Shown: positions 16,390 through 24,686, counted from the stretch's first letter. The stretch is 64,000 bases of DNA from Bacillota bacterium (GCA_017577485.1 PKRI01000005.1:1-64000); one strand, 5' to 3'. A program made the numbers and translations. Notes: generated by a model from the sequence alone, not told the origin.

Positions 16390-17490
16390 TCACCGGCTGG
16401 CGCAGTCCAGGCCCTGCGCCAGCGCTTCCAGGTTCCGCTCCATGACGGCCAGGTACGCTTCCCCCGGGGCTTCCGCCGCGGCGCCGGGGGTGGCTCCCGC
16501 CCCCGCCCGAGCTGCGGCTCCCGCTCCGGCCCCAACCGCGGCTGCCGCCCCCGGCGTTTCCAGAGGGTCCAGCAGCAGGACCCGGGCCCCCGTTTCGGCG
16601 GCCAGGGCCTCGGCAACGCCGGTCGTCGAGCCCGGTTCCCGGTAGACGACGCCGATGCCCCGCTCCGCCATCAACGCGGCGATCTCGGCCAGGCGCCGGG
16701 GCGTGGGGTCCTGGTCCGAGGCCAGGCCCGTCACCGCCACCTGCCGCAGGCCGTAGCGATCCGCCAGGTACCCGTAGGCGCCGTGCTCGGCGACAAAGTC
16801 GCGCACCCGGCAGCCCTCCAGGGCAGCCGCCCACCGGCGGTCCAGTTCTTCCAGCCGCCGGACGTAAGCATCTCTGTTGGCCCGGTACGCCGCCGCGCCG
16901 GCGGGGTCGACGGCGGCCACGGCGTCGGCGATCACGGACACCTGCCGGGCGGCCCGCAGCGGGTCCAGCCAGACGTGGGGATCCACGGCCCCGCCGGCCA
17001 CACCGGTGCCGCCGGTGCCGCTTCCCCCGCCGGCTTCGTCCGGCTCGCCGGCTTCAAGGCCCCCCGCCTCCAGCAGGTCGATACCCTGACTGGCATCGAC
17101 GGCCCGGACGCGGGCGCCCTGCACCCGGGCGAGCATGTGCTCCACCCACGGCTCGAAACCCGCCCCGTTGTAAAGAAAAATGTCGGCGTCCAGGATCCGC
17201 TCCAGGTCCCGGGGCGTCGGTTCAAACTCGTGGGCGTGCCCACCGGCCGGGACCAGGTATTCCACAGCCACCCGGTCCCCGCCCACGGCGCCGGCAAACT
17301 CGCCCAGGGCGAAAACCGTAGTCACGATGCGCACCCGTCCGCCAGAGGCCGGCCCTTCCGGCGATTCCCGGCCCCCGGGGGCTTCGCGGTCCCCGGGCGA
17401 ACGCAGGTTTCCGCAGCCCGCCGCAGCCAGCACCGCCGCCAGGACCACCGCCAGCATCGCCGCCGGAACGGCACGCCGCGCTGAACCCAC
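16390..17490 (-). CDS. znuA: Zinc/manganese-binding lipoprotein, cluster A-I (ZnuA family)
   Basis: A 366-residue lipoprotein that binds the metal outside the membrane. The lipobox is LAAAGC. Expected metal ligands are in the GGHAHEFEPTPRDL loop, DPHVWLDP, the AEHGAYGYLADRYGL region and a C-terminal Asp region. The loop near residues 315-345 is unusually Ala/Gly-rich (GAGAGAAARAGAGATPG), probably a low-complexity insertion. The usual His/Asp-rich loop of high-affinity ZnuA is absent. The GTG start has GGGGAGG 7 nt upstream and follows an AT-rich promoter region. It is the first gene of the operon. Confidence 0.9.
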   Translation of the reverse strand: MGSARRAVPAAMLAVVLAAVLAAAGCGNLRSPGDREAPGGRESPEGPASGGRVRIVTTVFALGEFAGAVGGDRVAVEYLVPAGGHAHEFEPTPRDLERILDADIFLYNGAGFEPWVEHMLARVQGARVRAVDASQGIDLLEAGGLEAGEPDEAGGGSGTGGTGVAGGAVDPHVWLDPLRAARQVSVIADAVAAVDPAGAAAYRANRDAYVRRLEELDRRWAAALEGCRVRDFVAEHGAYGYLADRYGLRQVAVTGLASDQDPTPRRLAEIAALMAERGIGVVYREPGSTTGVAEALAAETGARVLLLDPLETPGAAAAVGAGAGAAARAGAGATPGAAAEAPGEAYLAVMERNLEALAQGLDCASR

Positions 17491-17546
17491 GTTCGTCCTC
17501 CCCCTCCCGTCCGGCGCCGCCGGCGATCTTGCGAATTTTCTTATCT

Positions 17547-17576
17547 ACTATGGTGCGCAATTATTGGCGCCGTCAA
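17547..17576 (-). promoter_or_regulatory. Putative promoter of the znuA operon
   Basis: On the minus strand, TTGACG (17571-17576) and CATAGT (17547-17552) are separated by 18 bp, in a locally AT-rich stretch (about 17525-17565) that stands out from the GC-rich surroundings. The segment TGCGCA with flanking AATAATT/AATTCGCA repeats could hold a Zur operator, but I cannot assign a convincing palindrome. Confidence 0.45.
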
Positions 17577-17701
17577 GCCCGGTGCGGCGGCGGGCGGGTG
17601 GCTTGGACGGGGCCTCCTCCCGTGGTAGTCTTCGACGTGGTAGGCTTCGAAAAGGAATTCAGTTACGAAAGAGAACCTGGTCACATCCGGGAGGTAGGCC
17701 C

Positions 17702-18442
17702 ATGGCCGCACGGACTGGCAAGCAGCAGGCGCAGCGCCGGCAGGAGGCGATGATCCGCCGCCGCATGGTGATCGGCACGGTGGTGGTGGCGGCGATCGTA
17801 GCGCTGTTTGTGGTGGGATACATCACCCAGCAGCCCCCGGTGGGCGCGGACGGCGACCCCTTCGTCCTGGAGTCGCAGCCCATGGCGGGCGATCCCTCGG
17901 CCCCCGTGGCCGTGGTGGAGTTCGGCGACTTCAAGTGCCCCTACTGCGCCCAGTTCGCCAGGGAGGTTTATCCCGGGCTGAAGGAGGCCTACATCGACAC
18001 GGGCAAGGCCCGGTTCTACTTTATCAACTACGCCTTCATCGGACCCGATTCGTACACGGCGGCGGCAGCGGCCGAGGCCGTCTACGACCAGGACCCGGAA
18101 GCCTTCTGGGCCTTTTATGAAGCCCTGTACCAGCGCCAGGGGCCGGAGAGCCAGCAGTGGGCCACCAAGGAATTCCTCCTGGATCTGGCGCGGGAAGTGG
18201 CGCCGCATCTGGACTTCGAGGCGCTGGAAGAGGCCATCGACAGCCGCACGTACCGGGACCGGGTCCAGACAGACCTTCAGATTGGCCGGCGCCTCGGTGT
18301 CAACGCGGTGCCCACCGTGTTCGTCAACGGGCAAGAGGTGACGTGGTCGCTGGAAGCCATCAGCGCAGCCATCGACGCGGCCCTGGCCGAGCAGGGACAG
18401 CAGCCGCAGGAACCACAGGGATCCGAACAGGGTGACGGTTGA
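17702..18442 (+). CDS. bdbD: DsbA-like thiol-disulfide oxidoreductase (BdbD type), membrane-anchored
   Basis: A 246-residue protein with a basic cytoplasmic N-terminus, one membrane anchor (about residues 21-40, VIGTVVVAAIVALFVVGYI) and an extracytoplasmic thioredoxin-fold domain. The active site is CPYC in GDFKCPYCAQF, and the cis-Pro loop is VNAVPTVFVNG. It would introduce disulfide bonds into secreted proteins. The ATG has GGGAGG upstream; an open frame extends far upstream but through unrelated sequence. It overlaps the next gene, a DsbB-like partner that reoxidises it, by 4 bp. Confidence 0.92.
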   Translation: MAARTGKQQAQRRQEAMIRRRMVIGTVVVAAIVALFVVGYITQQPPVGADGDPFVLESQPMAGDPSAPVAVVEFGDFKCPYCAQFAREVYPGLKEAYIDTGKARFYFINYAFIGPDSYTAAAAAEAVYDQDPEAFWAFYEALYQRQGPESQQWATKEFLLDLAREVAPHLDFEALEEAIDSRTYRDRVQTDLQIGRRLGVNAVPTVFVNGQEVTWSLEAISAAIDAALAEQGQQPQEPQGSEQGDG

Positions 18443-18933
18443 GCGTGGTGACCTGGCAGGAACGGCTCCAGCCTTACGCGCTGTACCTGGCGTGGCTGTT
18501 TTCCCTGGTGGCCACCCTGGGCAGCCTGTACCTGAGCGAGGTTGCGGGGTTCGTTCCCTGCGTCCTGTGCTGGTTCCAGCGGATCTTCATGTACCCGCTG
18601 GCGGTGATGCTGGGCATCGCCGCCTACCGCGGCGACGAGGGCGTCGCGCCCTACAGCCTGACCCTGGCCGGCATCGGCGGAAGCATCTCGATTTACCACT
18701 ACCTGCTGCAGAAGGTGCCGGCCCTGCACGACGCGGCCATGTGCAGCGGCGGGGTCCCGTGCACCGACGATCCCCTCAACTGGTTGGGCTTCGTGACCGT
18801 GCCCTTCCTGGCCCTGATCGCCTTCGCGGCGGTGGTGTTCTTCTCGTGGACGGTGCTGCGGGCTGCGGGCAGGGGAGGAGTCGCCCCCACTGCAGGCCGG
18901 AAGGACGGCGCCGCCAGGGGTCAGGCCCGCTGA
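18439..18933 (+). CDS. bdbC: DsbB/BdbC-like disulfide-forming quinone reductase
   Basis: A 164-residue four-helix membrane protein. The first cysteine pair is in FVPCVLCWFQR after helix 1, and the second pair is in MCSGGVPC in the second periplasmic loop. These pairs pass electrons from the DsbA-like partner to quinone. The TTG start overlaps the upstream stop (TTGA). The pairing with BdbD makes the role secure. Confidence 0.93.
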   Translation: MSVVTWQERLQPYALYLAWLFSLVATLGSLYLSEVAGFVPCVLCWFQRIFMYPLAVMLGIAAYRGDEGVAPYSLTLAGIGGSISIYHYLLQKVPALHDAAMCSGGVPCTDDPLNWLGFVTVPFLALIAFAAVVFFSWTVLRAAGRGGVAPTAGRKDGAARGQAR

Positions 18934-18978
18934 AGGGCGGTATTACGGGCCTGGATGGCCGGCGGGAGGAGGCAACCC

Positions 18979-19371
18979 ATGTCCGACAGCGAACGCAGCG
19001 GCAGCGGGGACATCGACCCCGGCGGGCAGCTGGCGGCGGGGCGCTGCGTGCCCTGCCAGGCGGGTGCGCCGGCGGTGACCGCCGAGGAACTGGCGCGGTA
19101 CCGGTCCCAGATCCCTGACTGGACCGTGCTGGTGGACGGCGGTTCTCGCAGGCTGCGCCGGATCTTCACCTTCAAGGACTTCGCCGAGGCGCTGGACTTC
19201 ACCAACCGCGTGGCGGAACTGGCCGAGCGGGAGGGTCACCACCCCCGCCTGGTGCTGGAATGGGGGCGCGTGACCGTGGACTGGTGGACGCACAAAATCC
19301 AGGACCTGCACATGAACGACCTCATCATGGCCGCCAAGACCGACGCCATGTACGGCAACGGGCCCGCCTGA
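18979..19371 (+). CDS. Pterin-4a-carbinolamine dehydratase family protein
   Basis: A 130-residue protein containing the PCD fold: an N-terminal GRCVPC motif typical of the bacterial family, FTFKDFAEALDFTNRVAELAE, the catalytic-site GHHPRLVLEWGRVTV and the C-terminal THKIQDLHMNDLIMAAKTD. The enzyme dehydrates 4a-hydroxytetrahydropterin to recycle pterin cofactor. No aromatic amino-acid hydroxylase gene is nearby, so the partner is unknown; in some bacteria the protein has a different pterin-linked role. The ATG at 18979 has GGAGG 6 nt upstream. It lies 45 bp after bdbC and may be co-transcribed. Confidence 0.88.
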   Translation: MSDSERSGSGDIDPGGQLAAGRCVPCQAGAPAVTAEELARYRSQIPDWTVLVDGGSRRLRRIFTFKDFAEALDFTNRVAELAEREGHHPRLVLEWGRVTVDWWTHKIQDLHMNDLIMAAKTDAMYGNGPA

Positions 19372-19379
19372 CGCCCACC

Positions 19380-19581
19380 GTGCACGATACGACCACAAAC
19401 GCTGTAAACGGGGCCGAAGCGCCCCGTTCTGTGCACAATAAGGTCCGTTCTGCCGTTAAAACCGGGTCCCGCCCGACCCTTGCCCTGGGGGGCGGGCGAT
19501 TTTTGGGGCACAAGGGCCCTTACAATGCACGGGGCGGGCCGCTTCCTCGGACTTTAGAGCCGAATGGCCCGTATATTGCAC
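19380..19581. repeat. Four related 15-16-bp motifs in nested inverted arrangement
   Basis: The motif GTGCAnnnTAnGGnCC occurs in four variants between the pterin dehydratase gene and the convergent hpaB-type gene: on the plus strand at 19380-19394 and 19431-19446, and on the minus strand at 19515-19530 and 19566-19581. The inner two flank the terminator at 19470-19504 and the outer two flank the whole region. A separate hairpin (ACGGGGC 19408-19414 with GCCCCGT 19421-19427) lies between the left pair. The role is unknown; protein binding sites or a small structured repeat element are possible. Confidence 0.4.
19470..19504 (+). terminator. Intrinsic terminator of the bdbD-bdbC-PCD unit
   Basis: CGCCCG (19470-19475) pairs with CGGGCG (19493-19498) and is followed by ATTTTT on the plus strand. 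It is about 100 bp after the pterin dehydratase stop. Confidence 0.7.
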
Positions 19582-19611
19582 AGGCCCGCCGCTGGAAGGT
19601 CGAAAGGAGCC

Positions 19612-21069
19612 TTACCACCCGTCCCCGGCCAGGAACTCCCGCACCCGCTCCATGTACGGCTTGCGGTCGTAGCTGTTGACCAGGGCGCCGGCCATCCGCA
19701 CCGGGTCGCCGAAGAAGAAGTACTCGTAAAGGGCCTGGCGGTTGCCGAAGGCCGAGATGGCCACGTCCCAGGCCAGCCGGAACAGCTTGACCCGCTCCAC
19801 GCCGCCCAGGGTCGCCGCCTGCATGTAGCGCTCCACGTCGTCCCGGGCGTCCCCGAAGACGTCGGCCTCCGTGGGGATCTGCATCAGGCCGCTGGCGCCC
19901 AGCTGCTTGATGATCTCCACGAAACGCGGGTAGATCTTCGGGTACCAGTTGCGGGCCGCATTGAGGGGCGGCCAGGCCGGCGTCATCACGCCCCAGCGGT
20001 TGGGAGCCGCGTCCACCTCGGCCCGCCGCAGGGCCGACCGCAGGAACTCCAGCGCGATGATGACCTCGGCGATCTTCTCCTGGACGTGCTGGAACCTCTC
20101 AATTTGAATGGCGTCGGTCAGCAGCGACACCAGGCCCAGGATGAACTCGGTCTTGGCGATGTTCTTGACCACTACCTGGTGGGTCATGTGCACCACGGCG
20201 GTGGTCTCGCTGTAGAGCGCGTTGCACAGTTCGGGGTGCCCGATCATGAAGCAGCGCTCGTAGGGCACCTCGACGTCGTCGAAGATGACCACCGCGTCGT
20301 TCTCGTCGAAACGGGACCCCAGCGGGTGGTCGAAGGTGCCCCGGCCGTAGTCGAAGGACTCGCGGCAGATGAAGCGCAGGCCCGGCGTGTCGCACGGGAT
20401 GGCGAAGGCGTAGGAGTAGGGCGCGTCCTCGGGCCGGGCCTTCAGCAGTGTCGAGGGGAAGACCATGATCTCGTCGGCGATGGGCCCCAGGGTGGCCAGC
20501 ATCCGCGCCCCGCGGATCACGATGCCGCGGTCGGTCTCCCGCACGATGCGGGCCGCCAGGTAGGGATCGGCCTGGCCCGACGGCCCCTGCGACCGGTTGG
20601 CCTGGGGATTGATCAGCGTGTGGGTCAGCAGCAGGTCGTTCTCGCGGATGTACTCGTAATACTTCCGGATGTTCTCGCCGAAGCGGCGGTCGGCGGCGGC
20701 GAACCAGTCGGCGGCACCGGCCATGGCCATGACGGCGGCGTTGAGGTAGTCGGCGGTGCGGCCCAGCATGCCGAAGCTGTGGTCGGCCCACACCTTGATC
20801 ATGCGGCTGCGCTTTTCCAGGTCCTCACGGGTCTGGGGCATCAGGAACGACACGCCCACCGGCTCGCCGCTGGTGGGCGACGGGTAGGTCATGATGTCGC
20901 GCAGCGCGGGCTCGTGCTGCAGGTCGTAGAGCCGCGCGTACGACCGGACCAGGCTGCGGAAGGCCGGGTGGTCGGCGATGCCGCTGCGCAGCCGCTCCCC
21001 GTGGACCTGCACATCTCGGGGCGCCGTCCGCAGGTTCTCGATAAACTCCGCGCCCGTTCGCACCGCCAT
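19612..21069 (-). CDS. hpaB: 4-hydroxyphenylacetate 3-monooxygenase, oxygenase component (HpaB family)
   Basis: A 485-residue FADH2-dependent aromatic hydroxylase related to HpaB and to acyl-CoA dehydrogenases in fold. The family pattern is clear: PTSGEPVGVSFLMPQTREDL, DLLLTHTLINPQANRSQ, VIRGARMLATLGPIADEIMVFP, the EVPYERCFMIG loop and a helical C-terminus. It adds an ortho hydroxyl group to a phenolic acid using reduced flavin from a separate reductase (HpaC), which is not in the window. The start has GAGGAGGGG upstream. It is the last gene of an operon with a fumarylacetoacetase-type enzyme, a DapA-family aldolase and a GntR regulator. Confidence 0.9.
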   Translation of the reverse strand: MAVRTGAEFIENLRTAPRDVQVHGERLRSGIADHPAFRSLVRSYARLYDLQHEPALRDIMTYPSPTSGEPVGVSFLMPQTREDLEKRSRMIKVWADHSFGMLGRTADYLNAAVMAMAGAADWFAAADRRFGENIRKYYEYIRENDLLLTHTLINPQANRSQGPSGQADPYLAARIVRETDRGIVIRGARMLATLGPIADEIMVFPSTLLKARPEDAPYSYAFAIPCDTPGLRFICRESFDYGRGTFDHPLGSRFDENDAVVIFDDVEVPYERCFMIGHPELCNALYSETTAVVHMTHQVVVKNIAKTEFILGLVSLLTDAIQIERFQHVQEKIAEVIIALEFLRSALRRAEVDAAPNRWGVMTPAWPPLNAARNWYPKIYPRFVEIIKQLGASGLMQIPTEADVFGDARDDVERYMQAATLGGVERVKLFRLAWDVAISAFGNRQALYEYFFFGDPVRMAGALVNSYDRKPYMERVREFLAGDGW

Positions 21070-21070
21070 G

Positions 21071-21820
21071 CTACCCCTCCTCGGCGATGACCGGGTTTTC
21101 CAGCGCGCCGAGGCCGTCGATCTCCAGGCGCATCACGTCGCCCGGCCGCACGTGGGAGATGCCCTTCGGCGTGCCGGTCAGGATCACGTCGTCGGGGTCC
21201 AGGGTCATGAAACTGGTGATGAAGGCGATCAACTCCGGGATCTTGCGCAGCATCTGCGCGGTGTTCCCTTCCTGCCGCAGTTCACCGTTGACGTAGGCCC
21301 GGAGGCCCAGCCGGTGGGGATCCTCGACCTCGTCGGCCGTGACCAGGTAGGGCCCCATGGGGCCGAAGGTGTCGAACCCCTTGGCCCGTACCGGCGGCCG
21401 GTAGAAGTTGTGTACGAAATCGCGAACCGTGACGTCGTTGGCGATGGTGTAGCCCTTGACCACATCGAAGGCCCGCGACTCGTCCACCCGGCGGCAGCGG
21501 CAGCCGATGACCACCGCCAGTTCCACCTCGTAATGCATGAACTGGACGCCCCGGGGATAGACCACCGGGGCGCGGTGGCCCACCAGGGTGTTGCCCGGCT
21601 TGAAGAAGAGGGCCGGTTCCTCGGGGGACTGCATGTTCAGTTCCGCGGCGTGGTCGGCGAAGTTCAGCGCCAGGCCGATGACCTTGCCGGGCTCCACCGG
21701 CGGCAGGAAGGTGACGTCGTCCTCCCGGTGGGCCCGTCCCCCCTCGTCCACCAGGACGCCGGGCTCCACCAGCCGGCCCATGTGAAGCCGCCCGCGGGAC
21801 AGGAAACGGGCCTGCTTCAT
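21071..21820 (-). CDS. Fumarylacetoacetate hydrolase-family protein (HpaG-like decarboxylase/isomerase)
   Basis: A 249-residue protein with the FAH C-terminal fold: a FFKPGNTLVGH substrate loop, the metal-binding HYEVELAVVIG, DVTVRDF, GFDTFGPMGPYLV and the closing VILTGTPKGISHVRPGDV. In 4-hydroxyphenylacetate catabolism this family supplies HpaG, which decarboxylates and isomerises the ring-opened tricarboxylate; related members hydrolyse acylpyruvates. The neighbours make the HpaG role most likely. Its ATG overlaps the aldolase stop by 4 bp, and the hpaB gene follows. Confidence 0.86.
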   Translation of the reverse strand: MKQARFLSRGRLHMGRLVEPGVLVDEGGRAHREDDVTFLPPVEPGKVIGLALNFADHAAELNMQSPEEPALFFKPGNTLVGHRAPVVYPRGVQFMHYEVELAVVIGCRCRRVDESRAFDVVKGYTIANDVTVRDFVHNFYRPPVRAKGFDTFGPMGPYLVTADEVEDPHRLGLRAYVNGELRQEGNTAQMLRKIPELIAFITSFMTLDPDDVILTGTPKGISHVRPGDVMRLEIDGLGALENPVIAEEG

Positions 21821-22815
21821 GCCCGACCACCCTCGCCGCCCGTGCCGGCCGCGCCGCCGGCCCGGCCGTCGCCGCCGGCCTGCGCCGCGCTGCCCGCAGC
21901 GTCCCCCGGCGCCGCCGGCAGCAGCCCGTACGACGCCATCACCGCCCGGATCCGCTGCTGGTTCTCCGGGGACGGCTCGCACAGCGGCGGCCGCCAGACC
22001 GGCTTGATCTTGCCCATCTGGGCCAGGACCCACTTTAGGGGTCCCGGGTTGGTCTCCAGGAACAGCGCCTCGTTCATGGGCAGCAGGAAATAATGAAGGT
22101 CGATGGCCTCGGCCCAGCGCCCGGCAGCCACCAGGTTGTAGAGGTCCGCCACCTCGCGGGGGAAGACGTTGCCCGTGGCGCTGACGTGCCCCGCGCCGCC
22201 GATGGCCAGCATCGGGTAGCACAGCAGCTCGATGCCGCTGTAAACCAGGAAGTCCCGCCCGCACTGGTGGAGCACCTTGCTGACGTGCTCGAAGTCCTTG
22301 TTGGACTCCTTGGCCCCGATGATCCTGCGGCAGTCCCGGCGCAGCCGGGCCATGGTCGCCGGCTCCATGTTGACGGCGGTGCGCCCGGGGATGTTGTAGA
22401 TGATGATGGGGATCTCCACCGCGTCGTGAAGTGCCCGGAAGTAGCGGTAGAGCCCCTCCTGGGAAGGCCGGTTGTAATAAGGGACGATCACCAGGGCCGC
22501 GTCGGCGCCCAGCTTCTCGGCCACCCGCGTCAGGCGGATGGTTTCGTCCAGGTTGTTGGTGCCGGTACCGGGCACGAAAGGCACCCGGCCGGCCACGGCC
22601 CGGGCCGCCACCTCCATGACGTGTTCCCGTTCCTCCAGCGACAGCGAACTGGGCTCACCGGTGGTGCCCGTGACCGAGATGCCGTGGCTCCCGCTCTCGA
22701 TCTGCCATTCGATCAGGTCCACCAGCGTCCGGTCGTCGATGCTCCCGTCCTCGCGGAACGGGGTCACCATGGGCACGATGGACCCCCGCAGGCGGGAGGG
22801 ATCCCTGCGCTGCAA
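21817..22815 (-). CDS. DapA/HpaI-analogue: dihydrodipicolinate synthase-family aldolase
   Basis: A 332-residue class I aldolase of the DapA superfamily. Visible are GTTGEPSSLSLEER, the YYNRPSQEGLYRYF substrate region with the conserved Tyr, YNIPGRTAVNM, and the Schiff-base Lys in IIGAKESNKD. True DapA makes lysine precursors, but here the gene sits between a GntR regulator and 4-hydroxyphenylacetate genes. It therefore probably cleaves the hydroxyheptenedioate intermediate, in place of the class II aldolase HpaI. That is inference. The TTG at 22815 is chosen from AAAGGAG 10 nt upstream and lies 2 bp after the regulator stop. The last 30 residues are a Gly/Ala-rich tail. Confidence 0.85.
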   Translation of the reverse strand: MQRRDPSRLRGSIVPMVTPFREDGSIDDRTLVDLIEWQIESGSHGISVTGTTGEPSSLSLEEREHVMEVAARAVAGRVPFVPGTGTNNLDETIRLTRVAEKLGADAALVIVPYYNRPSQEGLYRYFRALHDAVEIPIIIYNIPGRTAVNMEPATMARLRRDCRRIIGAKESNKDFEHVSKVLHQCGRDFLVYSGIELLCYPMLAIGGAGHVSATGNVFPREVADLYNLVAAGRWAEAIDLHYFLLPMNEALFLETNPGPLKWVLAQMGKIKPVWRPPLCEPSPENQQRIRAVMASYGLLPAAPGDAAGSAAQAGGDGRAGGAAGTGGEGGRA

Positions 22816-22817
22816 GC

Positions 22818-23492
22818 TCAGTCGTCTCCTTTCCCGGCCTGGATGGCGGCGGTGGGCGCCCCCGCCCTCCGGCGATAAGCCTCGACGGTCTGCTGCTTGT
22901 GCTGGCGCACCACGCGCTCGATCTCTTCGGCCGGCGCCCCCGCCGCCAGCAGGTCGATGATCTGCTGGTGCTCGAGGCACGAAGCCCGGCCGCGGCTGGG
23001 GATGATGTGGAAGATGGTGCGGCGCATCTGGTCCAGGCGGTCCCAGGCCTGGGTGAGCACATCCACCAGGTACTGGTTGGGGCACCGCCGGTAGATGGTG
23101 AAATGGAAGCGGCGATTGAGATCGCTGAAGGCCTGCAGGTCGTGGCCGTCCAGCGCCGCCAGCATCGCGTCGTTGATCTGCCGCAGCCGGTCCACGTCGC
23201 CGGGCGTGATGTGGGGCGCCGCCGCGGAGGTGGCCGCCCCCTCCAGCACGGCCAGGACCTCCATGGTTTCCACCCACTGCTGGGGGTCCACCGGCGCCAC
23301 CTGGGCGCCGGCATTGGGGCGGAAGACCACCCATCCCTCGGCCTCCAGGCGGCGGATGGCCTCGCGGACCGGCAGGGCGCTGACGCCCAGTTCCCGGGCC
23401 AGCTGGTCGATCACCAGGCGGTACCCCGGACCGTAGACCCCTTCGATGATGCGCTCGCGGATGACGGCGTAGGCCCGTTCCTGCTTGTTCAT
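22818..23492 (-). CDS. GntR-family transcriptional regulator, FadR/FCD subgroup
   Basis: A 224-residue regulator with an N-terminal winged helix (about 5-70: YAVIRERIIEGVYGPGYRL, ARELGVSALPVREAIRRLEAEGWV) and a C-terminal all-helical FCD domain whose metal/effector His/Asp residues are partly visible (DLNRRFHFTIY). It probably represses the aromatic operon it heads and is released by an aromatic acid or its catabolite. The ATG at 23492 is preferred: a TATGAT -10 hexamer at 23500-23505 would place the mRNA start at or beside it, so the message may be leaderless. An upstream in-frame ATG at 23504 would add four residues. The conserved operator overlaps this -10. Confidence 0.88.
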   Translation of the reverse strand: MNKQERAYAVIRERIIEGVYGPGYRLVIDQLARELGVSALPVREAIRRLEAEGWVVFRPNAGAQVAPVDPQQWVETMEVLAVLEGAATSAAAPHITPGDVDRLRQINDAMLAALDGHDLQAFSDLNRRFHFTIYRRCPNQYLVDVLTQAWDRLDQMRRTIFHIIPSRGRASCLEHQQIIDLLAAGAPAEEIERVVRQHKQQTVEAYRRRAGAPTAAIQAGKGDD

Positions 23493-23514
23493 ACATGAAA
23501 TCATATACGACTCG
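23488..23514 (-). promoter_or_regulatory. Tandem-palindrome operator, copy 1 (GntR/FCD autoregulation)
   Basis: This 27-bp block is identical at 25 of 27 bases to the block at 29859-29885. Read on the minus strand it holds two palindromes centred 12 bp apart: GTCGTATATGAT, then TTCATGTATGAA. The first overlaps a TATGAT -10 hexamer and the second overlaps the gntR start codon. The two differences from copy 2 are both C/T changes at equivalent positions of the two palindromes. FCD-type regulators usually bind such short palindromes, so binding would block the promoter. Confidence 0.75.
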
Positions 23515-23624
23515 GCCGGGCTGCTTCCCTGCCCGGACCCGCCCGGCCCGCCAGGTGGATACGCCGCCAGAGCCGCCGGATCACGACCAGGAACGATACC
23601 CCAGCCGACCGGCCAGCACCGACC

Positions 23625-24614
23625 TCACGCCAGATCCTGCTGGTACAGCACGAAGAGCGTGCCGCCCCGTTCCGTCAGGGCTTCAGGGGACGTGCCCAGC
23701 AGCGCCGCCGCGTGGACGGCGGGCAGGCTGGCCACCAGGCGGCCGGTGTCCAGGGACCGGAGCCATGCGCGCAGCGCGGCCACGGCAGCTTCGTCGGCCC
23801 CAACGAACAGCCGCAGGATCGGGCCCCATCCCTCCGAAGGCGTCAGCAGGGCCAGGCCCCGGGGCGCCGACGGCGGCCCTGCCACCGCCAGGGTGGAACC
23901 GGCCCGCAGCGCTTCCTCCAGTTCCTGGGGGCCGAAGCCGGCCAGCGTGTAGGGATCGTCCAGGGTGGCCCAAAGGCCCCAGCAGGGCTGCTCGGGGCGC
24001 TCACCCCCCTGCTGCGGGTCGTCCAGGCCGCAGGCCCCGGCGTGCCTGGCCAGCAGCGGCCCCAGGCCGGCCAGGGCCTTCGCCGCGTCCCCGTCGGCGG
24101 GACGGCCGGGCGCCAGCACCGCCACCGCCGGGGCGCCGGGTTCGGTGCCCGTCCGGCCCAGCGCGGCGGGGTTCAGCCCCTCCGCCACCCACCAGCGGCC
24201 CATGTCCCGAAAGCCCAGTTTCTCCCGCATCATGCGGTGGACGGCGGCGTTGCCCACCTCCGTGATCAGCCGGGCCACCCGGGCACCCAGCCGGCGGGCT
24301 TCCTCCATTTCAAAGACCGCCGTAGCCGTGCCGATGCCCTTGCCCTCGAAGCCCAGGGCGATGCGCTTGCCCCGCAGCCAGGCCTCCCCGGGGCGCGGGA
24401 TGTGGATGCTGCAGAGGCCGCAGAGTTGGTCCTCATAGTAGTAGGCGTAAACGCCGCCGGGGCTGTCCCTGAGCCAGTCCGGCAGCGCGTCCGGCAGGTA
24501 GTCCTGCTGCAGCCGGGTCTTGAGTTCCAGGAGCATGTCCAGCGCCTCCGGCCCCACCCGCCTGCACGACACGCCCGGAAAGCGCGGATCGGTCCATACC
24601 GTGCCCGTCGTCAC
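23625..24614 (-). CDS. GNAT-family N-acetyltransferase, long form
   Basis: A 329-residue protein. The N-terminal part (about 25-150) has the GNAT core: a LCGLCSIHI beta strand, the acetyl-CoA loop GFEGKGIGTATAVFEM (variant of Q/RxxGxG/A) and GNAAVHRMMREKLGFRDMGRWW, typical of motif B. The C-terminal 170 residues have weaker repeats of the same alpha/beta character and could be a second, degenerate acetyltransferase domain. The GTG at 24614 has GGAGGT 9 nt upstream. The acceptor substrate is unknown. It lies between the aromatic operon and the Liv-type transporter, but its promoter region does not carry the shared operator. Confidence 0.72.
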   Translation of the reverse strand: MTTGTVWTDPRFPGVSCRRVGPEALDMLLELKTRLQQDYLPDALPDWLRDSPGGVYAYYYEDQLCGLCSIHIPRPGEAWLRGKRIALGFEGKGIGTATAVFEMEEARRLGARVARLITEVGNAAVHRMMREKLGFRDMGRWWVAEGLNPAALGRTGTEPGAPAVAVLAPGRPADGDAAKALAGLGPLLARHAGACGLDDPQQGGERPEQPCWGLWATLDDPYTLAGFGPQELEEALRAGSTLAVAGPPSAPRGLALLTPSEGWGPILRLFVGADEAAVAALRAWLRSLDTGRLVASLPAVHAAALLGTSPEALTERGGTLFVLYQQDLA

Positions 24615-24686
24615 GCCATTCCTACCTCCGTCCCGCACGCCCTGCCTCCCCGGCAGCGCCCACCCCAGCGCACCCGGCAAAGGACA

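Noticed and set aside
19564..21090. 508-codon plus-strand frame opposite hpaB
   Set aside because: Shadow frame; HpaB on the minus strand shows clear family motifs and a strong ribosome site.
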